Source of the DNA: Spirochaetaceae bacterium
Lineage (GTDB): Bacteria; Spirochaetota; Spirochaetia; SZUA-6; Bin103
Direction of reading: 5' to 3'
DNA: 50,911 bases
Assembly (NCBI GenBank): GCA_028818385.1
Contig: JAPPNY010000034.1
Coordinates: 1 to 50,911, forward strand
Shown: piece by piece, positions 17,332-24,472 of the stretch
Position numbering within the stretch: the first letter of the stretch is position 1
How the letters are laid out: every line of letters begins with the position of its first letter
Notes under the pieces: generated by a model
What the model was told of the DNA's origin: nothing
The model's input: the letters and a program-made list of their open reading frames with translations, nothing else
Databases searched by the model: none
Made by a program: the position numbers and the translations under genes

Positions 17332-18633
17332 ATGAAGCGAACACGCTACGCGCAGGTGGGCGTCGGCGGACGCGCCCGCTCCTTCTACGAGTCGATCGCC
17401 TCCGACTACACCGATCGCGCGGAACTGGTCGGGTTCTGCGACCTCAACCAGACCCGCATGAACTACGCCAACCGCATGCTTGCCGAGCAATTCGGCCATG
17501 CGCCGGTGCCCACCTACGGCGCGGACGCGTTCGACCGGATGGTGGCCGAGTGCAAGCCGGACGTGGTCATCGTCACCTCCATCGACCGCACCCACCACCG
17601 CTACATCGTCCGCGCCCTGGAGCTCGGCTGCGACGCCATCACCGAGAAGCCGATGACCGTCGACGCCGGCAAGTGCCAGCAGATCCTGGACGCCGTGGAG
17701 CGCACGGGCAGGAAGCTGCGGGTGACGTTCAACTACCGCTACTCGCCGCACGCATCGCTGGTGCGCCGGCTCCTGATGGACGGCGTCATCGGCACGGTCA
17801 CCGCCGTGCACTTCGAGTGGCTGCTCGACCTCGTGCACGGCGCCGACTATTTCCGGCGGTGGCACCGCGACAAGCGCAACTCGGGCGGACTGCTCGTGCA
17901 CAAGGCCACCCACCACTTCGACCTGATCAACTTCTGGCTGGCCAGCGCACCGCAGACGGTGATGGCCTTCGGGGACCTGCGCTTCTACGGGCACGAGAAC
18001 GCCGAGGAGCGCGGCGTCACCAGCTTCTACACCCGCGCCCGCGGCTCGGAAGCGGCCAGGGACGATCCGTTCGCCCTGCACCTGGAGGAGAGCGAGGCGC
18101 TGACCGAGATGTACCTCAAGGCCGAGCACGAGGACGGCTACTTCCGCGACCAGAGCGTGTTCGGCGACGGCATCAGCATCGAGGACACCATGGCGCTGCT
18201 GGTCCGCTACGACTCCGGCGCGATGATGAGCTACTCGCTGACCGCCTACTCGCCGTGGGAGGGGCTGCGGATCGCGCTGACCGGCGACCGCGGCCGCCTG
18301 GAGCTGACGGTGCGGGAGTCGAGCTACGTGAACGCCCAGGGCTCCAAGTCGCAGGAAGGCGTCGCCAGGGAGCGGGAGCTGCGCATCTGCCCGCACTTCG
18401 CGGAACCGTACGACGTGGAGATCCCGGAACCCGAGGGCGGCCATGGCGGCGCCGACCCGTTGCTGGCGGCCGACCTGTTCGGGGATCCCGAGCCGGACCC
18501 CCTGCGGCGCGCCGCGTCGCACATCGACGGAGCGATGTCCATTCTCACCGGCATCGCCGGCAACATCTCCATCGACACCGGCAACCCCGTGCACCCGCAG
18601 AAGCTGGTGCGCTGGCCGGCGGGCAGCCCTTAG
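17332..18633 (+). CDS. Gfo/Idh/MocA-family oxidoreductase
   Basis: A 433-residue member, longer than the other two in this window. The N-terminal loop is YAQVGVGGRARSFYES; AITEKPMTVD is a canonical EKP motif and FNYRYSPH follows. The catalytic region reads NSGGLLVHKATHHFDLINFW, with His and Asp in the family position. The extra length lies in the C-terminal half (about 210-270), around FYGHENAEERG and FYTRARGSEAA. It ends 4 nt inside the convergent cobU gene. It follows the isomerase after 15 nt and is probably the third member of the same operon. Confidence 0.9.
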   Translation: MKRTRYAQVGVGGRARSFYESIASDYTDRAELVGFCDLNQTRMNYANRMLAEQFGHAPVPTYGADAFDRMVAECKPDVVIVTSIDRTHHRYIVRALELGCDAITEKPMTVDAGKCQQILDAVERTGRKLRVTFNYRYSPHASLVRRLLMDGVIGTVTAVHFEWLLDLVHGADYFRRWHRDKRNSGGLLVHKATHHFDLINFWLASAPQTVMAFGDLRFYGHENAEERGVTSFYTRARGSEAARDDPFALHLEESEALTEMYLKAEHEDGYFRDQSVFGDGISIEDTMALLVRYDSGAMMSYSLTAYSPWEGLRIALTGDRGRLELTVRESSYVNAQGSKSQEGVARERELRICPHFAEPYDVEIPEPEGGHGGADPLLAADLFGDPEPDPLRRAASHIDGAMSILTGIAGNISIDTGNPVHPQKLVRWPAGSP

Positions 18634-19196
18634 CGCCGCTCCTTGATCCGGGCCGCGATGCCGGCCGTGACCGTCCACACCGTGTCCGCGGCCGCGGCGA
18701 TGCGCTGATTGGCGAGGCCGGCCAGCTCCTGGAACAGCCGGCCGTCGGAGGTGGTCGGGAACAGGCCGTGGCCGACCTCGTTGGAAACGACCAGCACGGT
18801 GCTGGACCCGCCGTCCGCGGCGCGCACGATCGCCTCCACCTCGACGGCCACCCGTTCCGATGCCGCCGCCCGGTCGACCACGCCGTCGCGGAGCATCAGG
18901 TTGGTCACCAGCATCGTCAGGCACTCCACCAGGATCACCGCGGGCGGCGCCGGCAGCCGGATGCCGTCCCGGATCGCCGCCGCCACGCGATGGGGCTCCT
19001 CCACGGTCCGCCACTCCCGCGGACGGCGCGTGCGGTGCGCGGCGATGCGGCGGCGCACGTCGGGGTCGCCGTCGAGGGCGGTGGCGATCACCAGCACGCC
19101 GCCGGGCTCCCGTTCGGTGGCACGGCGCGCCCGCTCGCAGGCGAAGGCGCTCTTGCCGCTGAAGGTACCTCCCAGGATCAGTTCCACGTTCGACAA
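18630..19196 (-). CDS. cobU: Adenosylcobinamide kinase / adenosylcobinamide-phosphate guanylyltransferase
   Basis: A bifunctional enzyme of cobalamin nucleotide-loop assembly and salvage. The 188-residue protein has the P-loop ILGGTFSGKS at the N-terminus, CERARR, the His-bearing RRIAAHRTRRP segment that supplies the guanylylated residue, LVECLTMLVTN as Walker B, and VVSNEVGHGLFPTTSDGRLFQELAGLANQ. Length and motif order match CobU/CobP. No other cobalamin gene is visible in the window, so it may serve corrinoid salvage with partners elsewhere. It overlaps the convergent dehydrogenase gene by 4 nt. The start at 19196 is the first ATG before the P-loop. Confidence 0.95.
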   Translation of the reverse strand: MSNVELILGGTFSGKSAFACERARRATEREPGGVLVIATALDGDPDVRRRIAAHRTRRPREWRTVEEPHRVAAAIRDGIRLPAPPAVILVECLTMLVTNLMLRDGVVDRAAASERVAVEVEAIVRAADGGSSTVLVVSNEVGHGLFPTTSDGRLFQELAGLANQRIAAAADTVWTVTAGIAARIKERR

Positions 19197-19218
19197 CTCT
19201 CCGCGTCCCTGTTATAGC
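19190..19218 (+). promoter_or_regulatory. Sigma-70-like promoter giving a leaderless start
   Basis: TCGACA (19190-19195) and TATAGC (19213-19218) are separated by 17 bp. The ATG of the downstream gene begins 8 nt after the -10 box, so the predicted transcript starts at or next to the start codon. No Shine-Dalgarno is present. Confidence 0.45.
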
Positions 19219-19226
19219 TTCGGTCG

Positions 19227-20240
19227 ATGATACCCACGATCCGCGTCGTGCAGTTCGGCTGCGGGCCGATCGGCTGCCGCATCGCCCGTCTGGCAGCCAG
19301 CCGCGCGCATCTACAGCTTGTCGCCGGCATCGACATCGATCCGGCCCTGCACGGGCGCGACCTCGGCGAGGTCTCAGGCGGCGCGCCGCTCGGCGCTGCC
19401 ATCGTCGGCTCCTGGGACCGGCTCCCGGACGACGCGGCGCCGACGCTGGCGATCCACACCACCGGCTCCAACCTGCAGGCGGTGGCGCCGCAGCTTCGCG
19501 CGTTGCTGGGCGAGGGCGCCGACGTGGTGTCGACCTGCGAGGAGCTCGCCTTTCCCGACGACGCCAACGCCGCGGTCGCCGCGGAGTTGCACGAGCAGGC
19601 GGTCAGGGCCGGCGCGACGCTGCTCGGCACCGGCATCAACCCGGGCTACCTGATGGACGCCTGGCCGCTGTACATGACCGTCCCGTGTCAGGAGGTGCGC
19701 GCCATCCGCGCGACCCGGATCCAGGACGCGAGCGACCGCCGCGGGCCGTTTCAGCGCAAGATCGGCGCCGGACTCGCCGAGTCGGAGTTTCGCCGGCGCG
19801 CCGACGGCGGAGAGATCCGCCACGTCGGGCTCACCGAGTCGGCGCGCATGATCGCCGCCGGCATGGGCTGGGCGCTGGACGCCTTCACCGAGACCATCGA
19901 GCCGATCATGGCGCCGCGCGCGCTTCAGACCGAGCACGTGTCGGTCGCCGCGGGCCAGGTGGCGGGGGTCCGGCAGGAGGGCGTCGGCCTGGCCGGAGGA
20001 CGCCGGGTAGTCACCCTGGAGTTCCGCGCCGCGGTCGGGCTGGGCGAGTCCTACGACGCGGTGTCGATCGACGGCGTGCCGCCGGTGGAGGCGCGCATCG
20101 CCGGCGGCGTGCACGGCGACCTGGGGACGGCGGCGGTCGTGGTCAACGCCATCCCGCGCGTGGCGGCGGCCGCGCCGGGGCTTGTGACCATGAAGGACCT
20201 GCCGCCGCCGCTGGCGGCAGGCGCACGGCCCCCGGCTTGA
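19227..20240 (+). CDS. 2,4-diaminopentanoate dehydrogenase-like / dihydrodipicolinate reductase-like NAD(P)-binding protein
   Basis: A 337-residue protein with an N-terminal Rossmann motif VVQFGCGPIGCRIARLA, then VAGIDIDPALHGRDLGEV, as in the DapB-like N-terminal fold. Conserved family blocks ADVVSTCEELAFP and LLGTGINPGYLMDAWPL follow, then GPFQRKIGAGL. These blocks are characteristic of the Ord / 2,4-diaminopentanoate dehydrogenase family, which acts in ornithine fermentation, but many members have unknown substrates. No other ornithine-fermentation genes are here, so the reaction is uncertain. It probably uses the leaderless promoter immediately upstream, and prs begins within about 15 nt of its stop. 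Confidence 0.8.
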   Translation: MIPTIRVVQFGCGPIGCRIARLAASRAHLQLVAGIDIDPALHGRDLGEVSGGAPLGAAIVGSWDRLPDDAAPTLAIHTTGSNLQAVAPQLRALLGEGADVVSTCEELAFPDDANAAVAAELHEQAVRAGATLLGTGINPGYLMDAWPLYMTVPCQEVRAIRATRIQDASDRRGPFQRKIGAGLAESEFRRRADGGEIRHVGLTESARMIAAGMGWALDAFTETIEPIMAPRALQTEHVSVAAGQVAGVRQEGVGLAGGRRVVTLEFRAAVGLGESYDAVSIDGVPPVEARIAGGVHGDLGTAAVVVNAIPRVAAAAPGLVTMKDLPPPLAAGARPPA

Positions 20241-20254
20241 TCGGCGACAACGCC

Positions 20255-21271
20255 ATGGATAAGCTCACGCCTTCCCCCGACATGCCGGCACAAAACGGTC
20301 GTTCCATGGACACACTCCGTCTGTTCTCCGGGCGGGCCAATCTGGAATTGGCGATCGAGATCGCGCAGATCCTGGGGGTCGAGCTCGGCGAGCTCAGCAT
20401 CAAGTCGCTGAGCGACAGCGAAACCCACGTGCAGATCGAGGAGAGTGTCCGCGGCGCGGAGATCTACCTGGTGCAGCCAACCTGCCGCCCGGTGAACGAG
20501 ACGCTCATGGAGTTGCTGATCATCGTCGACGCGATGCGCCGCGCGTCGGCCGATCAGATCACCGCGGTCGTCCCCTACTACGGGTACGGTCGCCAGGACC
20601 ACAAGTCGACCGGACGGGAGCCGCTCAGCGCCCGCCTGGTGGCCGACCTGCTGGCCAACGCAGGCGCGGACCGCATCGTCTCCGTCGACCTTCACGCCCC
20701 GCAGATCCAGGGATTCTTCAACAAGGTGTCCGATCATCTGACCGCGGTCACCACGCTGGCCAACCACCTGCGCCAGCGCGACCTGTCCAACGCCGTGATC
20801 GTGGCCCCGGACGTCGGGCGCGCCAAGCTCGCGGAGAAATACACGGACATCCTGGGCCTGCCGATGGTGCTGATGCACAAACGGCGCCACGGCATCGGCG
20901 GCTCGAACATGGAAGTGGAGGCGGTGGTCGGCGACGTCAGGGGCAAGAAGCCGATCATCATCGACGACCTGATCGCCTCGGGGTCGATTCACCAGCAGGC
21001 CGACACGCTCATGGAGCACGGCGCGCAGCCGGCGATCATCTCGGTCACCCACCCCGTGCTTATCGGGCAGGCGCCGGAGTTGCTCACCCGCCCGTCGATT
21101 GAGGAGGTGCTGGTCACCAACACGATTCCGGTCCCTCAGGAACGGCGCGCCGGTGGGCTGATCAAGGTGATCTCCATCGCGCCGCTGCTCGCCAGCGCCA
21201 TTCTGCGCATTCACGAACGGCGTTCGGTCAGCGAAGTCTTCACCCAGCAGAATCTGCTGTTTCCCGTGTGA
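20255..21271 (+). CDS. prs: Ribose-phosphate pyrophosphokinase (PRPP synthetase)
   Basis: Makes PRPP from ribose 5-phosphate and ATP for nucleotide, histidine and NAD synthesis. Motifs are LRLFSGRANLELA at the N-terminus, SDSETHVQIEESVRG, YYGYGRQDHKSTGREP (ATP/Mg site), VDLHAPQIQGFF, VAPDVGRAKLAEKY, and the PRPP loop PIIIDDLIASGSI. Two residues in normally invariant loops differ from the commonest form (DDLIASG rather than DDMIDTG). The start is uncertain. The ATG at 20255 is used; ATG 20306 gives the usual length and TTG 20237 would overlap the upstream stop. No strong Shine-Dalgarno decides it. purF, a PRPP user, lies 1.5 kb downstream. Confidence 0.95.
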   Translation: MDKLTPSPDMPAQNGRSMDTLRLFSGRANLELAIEIAQILGVELGELSIKSLSDSETHVQIEESVRGAEIYLVQPTCRPVNETLMELLIIVDAMRRASADQITAVVPYYGYGRQDHKSTGREPLSARLVADLLANAGADRIVSVDLHAPQIQGFFNKVSDHLTAVTTLANHLRQRDLSNAVIVAPDVGRAKLAEKYTDILGLPMVLMHKRRHGIGGSNMEVEAVVGDVRGKKPIIIDDLIASGSIHQQADTLMEHGAQPAIISVTHPVLIGQAPELLTRPSIEEVLVTNTIPVPQERRAGGLIKVISIAPLLASAILRIHERRSVSEVFTQQNLLFPV

Positions 21272-21294
21272 CGCGAGGTTTCCCACCACGCGCT

Positions 21295-21319
21295 TGCCGC
21301 GGCGCCGGGCGCCGCGGCA
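21295..21319. promoter_or_regulatory. Strong GC hairpin in the prs-rpsR gap
   Basis: A perfect 10-bp inverted repeat (TGCCGCGGCG and CGCCGCGGCA) with a 5-nt loop lies between the prs stop and the rpsR ribosome-binding site. There is no T-run, so it is a weak candidate for an intrinsic terminator. A leader structure modulating rpsR is equally possible. Confidence 0.5.
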
Positions 21320-21343
21320 TCATTGATACGTCGGAGGATACGT

Positions 21344-21853
21344 TTGTCAGAGAACATGCCGAGATCGGCCACCGAGCCGATGCAGCGCGAACCGCAGGGA
21401 GAGGGCCCTGGCGGAGGATTCGGCCCACGTGAGGGTGGCGGCGAGCGCGGCGGGCCGGGAGGTCCCGGCGGGCGCCGGCGTCCCTACTACCGGCGCAAGG
21501 TCGACCGGACCAAGAACCTGGACATCACCTATCGCAAGCCCGAGATCCTGGAGCGGTTCATCACGCAGAGCGGCAAGATCCTGCCACGCCGCGTGACGGG
21601 CACCTCCGCCAAGAACCAGCGCCGCCTGGCACGCCAGATCAAGCTGGCGCGGGTCCTGGCGTTGCTACCCTACAAGCGCCACGGCAGGCCCGGTGAGGGA
21701 CAGGGCAGGCCGGGTGAGGGACAGGGCAGGTTCGGTGACGGACAGGGCAGGTCCGGAGAAGGCCAGCACAGGTCCGCAGAGGGCTACGGCAGATCCGGAG
21801 AAGGCCCGGGCAGGCCAGCGGAGGGCTACGACAGGCCCGCAGAAGGAACGTAG
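21344..21853 (+). CDS. rpsR: 30S ribosomal protein S18 with N- and C-terminal extensions
   Basis: The S18 core is clear: [22 protein letters not shown], then [39 protein letters not shown]. It lies within a 169-residue protein, roughly twice the usual 75-100. The core is cysteine-free. The N-terminus adds about 45 Gly/Pro/Arg-rich residues. The C-terminus adds eight 7-residue units of GRPGEGQ type. The TTG at 21344 is chosen because GGAGG lies 6 nt upstream; another TTG at 21323 lacks this. The gene is not beside rpsF or ssb, its usual partners, but follows prs. Confidence 0.93.
   Translation: MSENMPRSATEPMQREPQGEGPGGGFGPREGGGERGGPGGPGGRRRPYYRRKVDRTKNLDITYRKPEILERFITQSGKILPRRVTGTSAKNQRRLARQIKLARVLALLPYKRHGRPGEGQGRPGEGQGRFGDGQGRSGEGQHRSAEGYGRSGEGPGRPAEGYDRPAEGT
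21683..21850 (+). repeat. Eight tandem 21-bp units in the rpsR 3' end
   Basis: Units begin at 21683, 21704, 21725, 21746, 21767, 21788, 21809 and 21830. The first two are nearly identical and later ones are increasingly diverged. They encode [49 protein letters not shown] and DRPAEGT. The frame is preserved to the stop codon, so the array is translated. Confidence 0.9.
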
Positions 21854-21877
21854 CGCCGGCACATCCAGAGAGACTCC

Positions 21878-21906
21878 TTGGTTCGCGGCCGATAGCCTCT
21901 TAGACT
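21878..21906 (+). promoter_or_regulatory. Candidate promoter for the DsbD-alpha-like/purF run
   Basis: TTGGTT (21878-21883) and TAGACT (21901-21906) are spaced by 17 bp. The GTG start at 21913 follows the -10 box by 6 nt with no Shine-Dalgarno, again suggesting a leaderless transcript. The -35 match is weak. Confidence 0.35.
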
Positions 21907-21912
21907 CGCACC

Positions 21913-22761
21913 GTGAACCGCCTCAGCGTACCCGCACATCGCGCCATAGGGACCGCGGTACTGCTGAGCGCCCTGCTGGCCGGCTGCGCCGACAAGGCCG
22001 AGGTCGACGGCCAGCACATCCGCGTCCGGCTCGTCAGCGAGCAGACCACCGTCACGCCGGGCCAGCCCTTCTGGGTGGGGTTGCTGCAGACCCTGGACGA
22101 CGGCTGGCACACCTACTGGCGCAACCCCGGCGACTCCGGAGCGGCGGCGCGAGTCCAGTGGCACCTGCCCGACGGATGGACGGCGTCATCCATCCACTGG
22201 CCGGTCCCCGAGCGCATGCCGTACGGCGATCTGATGAACTTCGGCTACTCCGGCGAAGTGCTGCTCCCGGTCATGATCACCCCTCCGGCCGCTCTCGAGC
22301 GCGGCCGCGTGGAGCTCGCCGCGGAGGCACTCTGGTTGGTGTGCGCCGACGTGTGCATTCCGGGAGAGGGACGCCTTCGCCTGACCCTGCGGGTACGTCC
22401 ACGGGCCGGACCGGCCGATGCCGAGAACGGTTCGCTGTTCGACCGATGGCGCTCGCGCATCCCGGCGGCGCTCGACGGCGCCCGCGCGCGACGGCTCGAT
22501 GAGCGGATGGTCATCACCGTGCCGTTGCCCGATGCGGAAGACGCCCGGCAGGTCTGGTTCTTTCCGCACGCCGACGGCGTGGTAGCGCACGCTGGCGAGC
22601 AGGAGCACCGGGTGACCGCCACGGGCTCGGTCGCCGTGACGGTGGAGGCCGGGGCCGTCGACGGCGACCGCCTCGACGGGGTGGTCGCCGTCACCACCGA
22701 CGCCGGCACCCGCGGATTCCGCATCGATGCACCGATCGACGACGGGCTGAACCGTGGCTGA
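21913..22761 (+). CDS. Lipoprotein with DsbD N-terminal (alpha) domain
   Basis: A 282-residue exported protein. The signal peptide LLSALLAGC carries a lipobox with Cys about residue 20, so it is probably anchored on the outer face of a membrane. The body matches the DsbD/ScsB alpha domain: VTPGQPFWVGLLQTLDDGWHTYWRNPGDSG, WPVPERMPYGDLMNFGY, and the redox pair in WLVCADVCIPGEG (C-x3-C). The usual transmembrane beta and thioredoxin gamma domains are absent from this gene and from its neighbours, so the electron donor is unknown. The GTG start at 21913 overlaps no gene; its stop overlaps the purF start by 8 nt. Confidence 0.85.
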   Translation: MNRLSVPAHRAIGTAVLLSALLAGCADKAEVDGQHIRVRLVSEQTTVTPGQPFWVGLLQTLDDGWHTYWRNPGDSGAAARVQWHLPDGWTASSIHWPVPERMPYGDLMNFGYSGEVLLPVMITPPAALERGRVELAAEALWLVCADVCIPGEGRLRLTLRVRPRAGPADAENGSLFDRWRSRIPAALDGARARRLDERMVITVPLPDAEDARQVWFFPHADGVVAHAGEQEHRVTATGSVAVTVEAGAVDGDRLDGVVAVTTDAGTRGFRIDAPIDDGLNRG

Positions 22762-24472
22762 CGGCCTGCCGGCGCGGGCAGACGCCGCGGCCGGTCTCCA
22801 GGCGCTGGCCGCGCAGGGTCTCCCGGGCCTGCAGCGGCAACTCGCCGCGCTGCTCCGCACCGATCGCGCCCGCCTGATCACGGCGCTCTACCGTCTCGAC
22901 GTCGACGAGGCGCAGGCGCGGCGGTGGCTGGCGGCCGCGGCGCGCGACCGCGACGTCACCGGAGCGGCAGCCGGACTGGCCGAGCTGATCGTCCGCCGGC
23001 TGGACGCAAAGCTGCGCACGACGGCGGCCCATCGCTCTCGCGCTCATCAAGACGGCGGACGGACGGACTCCTCCGACCCTCTGGACAAGCCGCGGTGCAA
23101 CTGCGCGATCGTCGGCATCTACGGCAACCGCAACGCCGCCGTGCTCGCGTATCAGGCGCTCTATGCCATGCAGCATCGCGGCGACGAGAGTACCGGCATC
23201 GTCACCAGCGACGGCGCGCAGACCTATCGGCACGTCGGCATGGGCGAGGTGCGATCCGTCTTCGCCGACCAGAGCATCCTGCGCGGCCTGCGGGGCAGCC
23301 TGGCGCTCGGCCACAACCGCTACTCCACCACCGGTCCCACGCTGCTGCACAACGCCCAGCCCTTCCTGGTGGAGTTCAAGGAAGGTCCCACGGCGATCTC
23401 GCACAACGGCAACTTCACCAACACCACGGCCCTCCGCGAGAAGCTGGTTGACGGCGGCGCGATCTTCCAGACCAGCTCCGACACCGAGGTGGTGTTGCAC
23501 CTGATGGCGCGGTCGTCCGCCCCCGACCTGATCGGCAAGATCAAGGAAGCCTTCAGCCGCGTGCACGGCGCCTATGCGATCGCGATGATCACGCGCGACC
23601 GGGTGATCGGCCTGCGCGACCCACGCGGATGGCGGCCGCTCTGCCTGGGCCGCAAGGGGAACACCCACTACCTGGTATCGGAGACCTGCGCGCTGGACCT
23701 GGTCGGCGCGCGCTACGTCCGCGAGGTCGAGCGGGGAGAGATCGTCGTCCTGGGTCCCGATGGCGTGCAGAGCCACCGGCTGGAGGAGCAGGCGCCGCAG
23801 GCTTCGTGCGTGGTGGAGTACGTCTACTTCGCCCGCCCTGACAGCCGCGTGTTCGACCAGTACGTGGACACGGCGCGCCGCCGGCTGGGCGAGACGCTGG
23901 CGGACGAGCACCCGGCCGACGCGGACATCGTCATCGCCGTGCCGGACACCGCCAACACCGCGGCGCTCGGCTACTCCAACCAGTCGGGGATCCCCTACGA
24001 ACTCGGCATCATCCGCAACCACTACGTGGGACGGACCTTCATGGCACCGCGCCAGGACCAGCGGGAGTTCCGCGCCCGGGTCAAGTTCAACACGGTCGAC
24101 GGCCTGCTGAAGGGCAGAAGGGTGGTCGTGGTCGACGACTCGCTGGTGCGCGGCACCACGCTCCGGCAGCTCCTGATGGACATCCGCAAGGCCGGCGCCG
24201 CGGAGGTCCACGTGCGCATCTGCTCGCCGCCGGTCATCTCGCCGTGCTTCTACGGGATGGACTTCCCCACCCGCGGCGAGCTGATCGCCTCCGGCATGTC
24301 CGTGGAGGAGATCCGCCGGTACCTCAGGGTGGACAGCCTGAGGTTCCTCTCCCTGGAAGGCATGCTGTCGGCCTGCTCCGGCGCAGAGGTACGCGGCTTC
24401 TGCGACGCGTGCTTCACCGGGAACTACCCGCTGCCGCCGGCCCGTGAGGCGGCAAGCGCGGCGGCGCAGTGA
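22754..24472 (+). CDS. purF: Amidophosphoribosyltransferase with N-terminal fused domain
   Basis: First committed step of purine synthesis: PRPP plus glutamine to phosphoribosylamine. The glutaminase half begins CNCAIVGIYG with the Ntn nucleophile at Cys117, followed by YAMQHRGDESTGIV, GHNRYSTTG and SHNGNFTN. The transferase half has VVEYVYFARPDSRVF and the PRPP loop VVVVDDSLVRGTT. The first 110 or so residues are foreign to PurF. They form a helical module with LYRLDVDEAQARRWL and GLAELIVRRLDAKLR, resembling a small stand-alone protein. No ATG, GTG or TTG lies in frame just before the cysteine, only CTG. An Ntn enzyme needs the cysteine N-terminal, so this extension must be cleaved or an unusual start used. 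Confidence 0.93.
   Translation: MADGLPARADAAAGLQALAAQGLPGLQRQLAALLRTDRARLITALYRLDVDEAQARRWLAAAARDRDVTGAAAGLAELIVRRLDAKLRTTAAHRSRAHQDGGRTDSSDPLDKPRCNCAIVGIYGNRNAAVLAYQALYAMQHRGDESTGIVTSDGAQTYRHVGMGEVRSVFADQSILRGLRGSLALGHNRYSTTGPTLLHNAQPFLVEFKEGPTAISHNGNFTNTTALREKLVDGGAIFQTSSDTEVVLHLMARSSAPDLIGKIKEAFSRVHGAYAIAMITRDRVIGLRDPRGWRPLCLGRKGNTHYLVSETCALDLVGARYVREVERGEIVVLGPDGVQSHRLEEQAPQASCVVEYVYFARPDSRVFDQYVDTARRRLGETLADEHPADADIVIAVPDTANTAALGYSNQSGIPYELGIIRNHYVGRTFMAPRQDQREFRARVKFNTVDGLLKGRRVVVVDDSLVRGTTLRQLLMDIRKAGAAEVHVRICSPPVISPCFYGMDFPTRGELIASGMSVEEIRRYLRVDSLRFLSLEGMLSACSGAEVRGFCDACFTGNYPLPPAREAASAAAQ

Noticed and set aside
16344..19217. Long plus-strand frame (957 codons) across the sugar cassette, and an 851-codon minus frame at 16459-19014
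   Set aside because: Both are low-complexity Arg/Gly/Pro-rich shadows of three well-supported genes in another frame.
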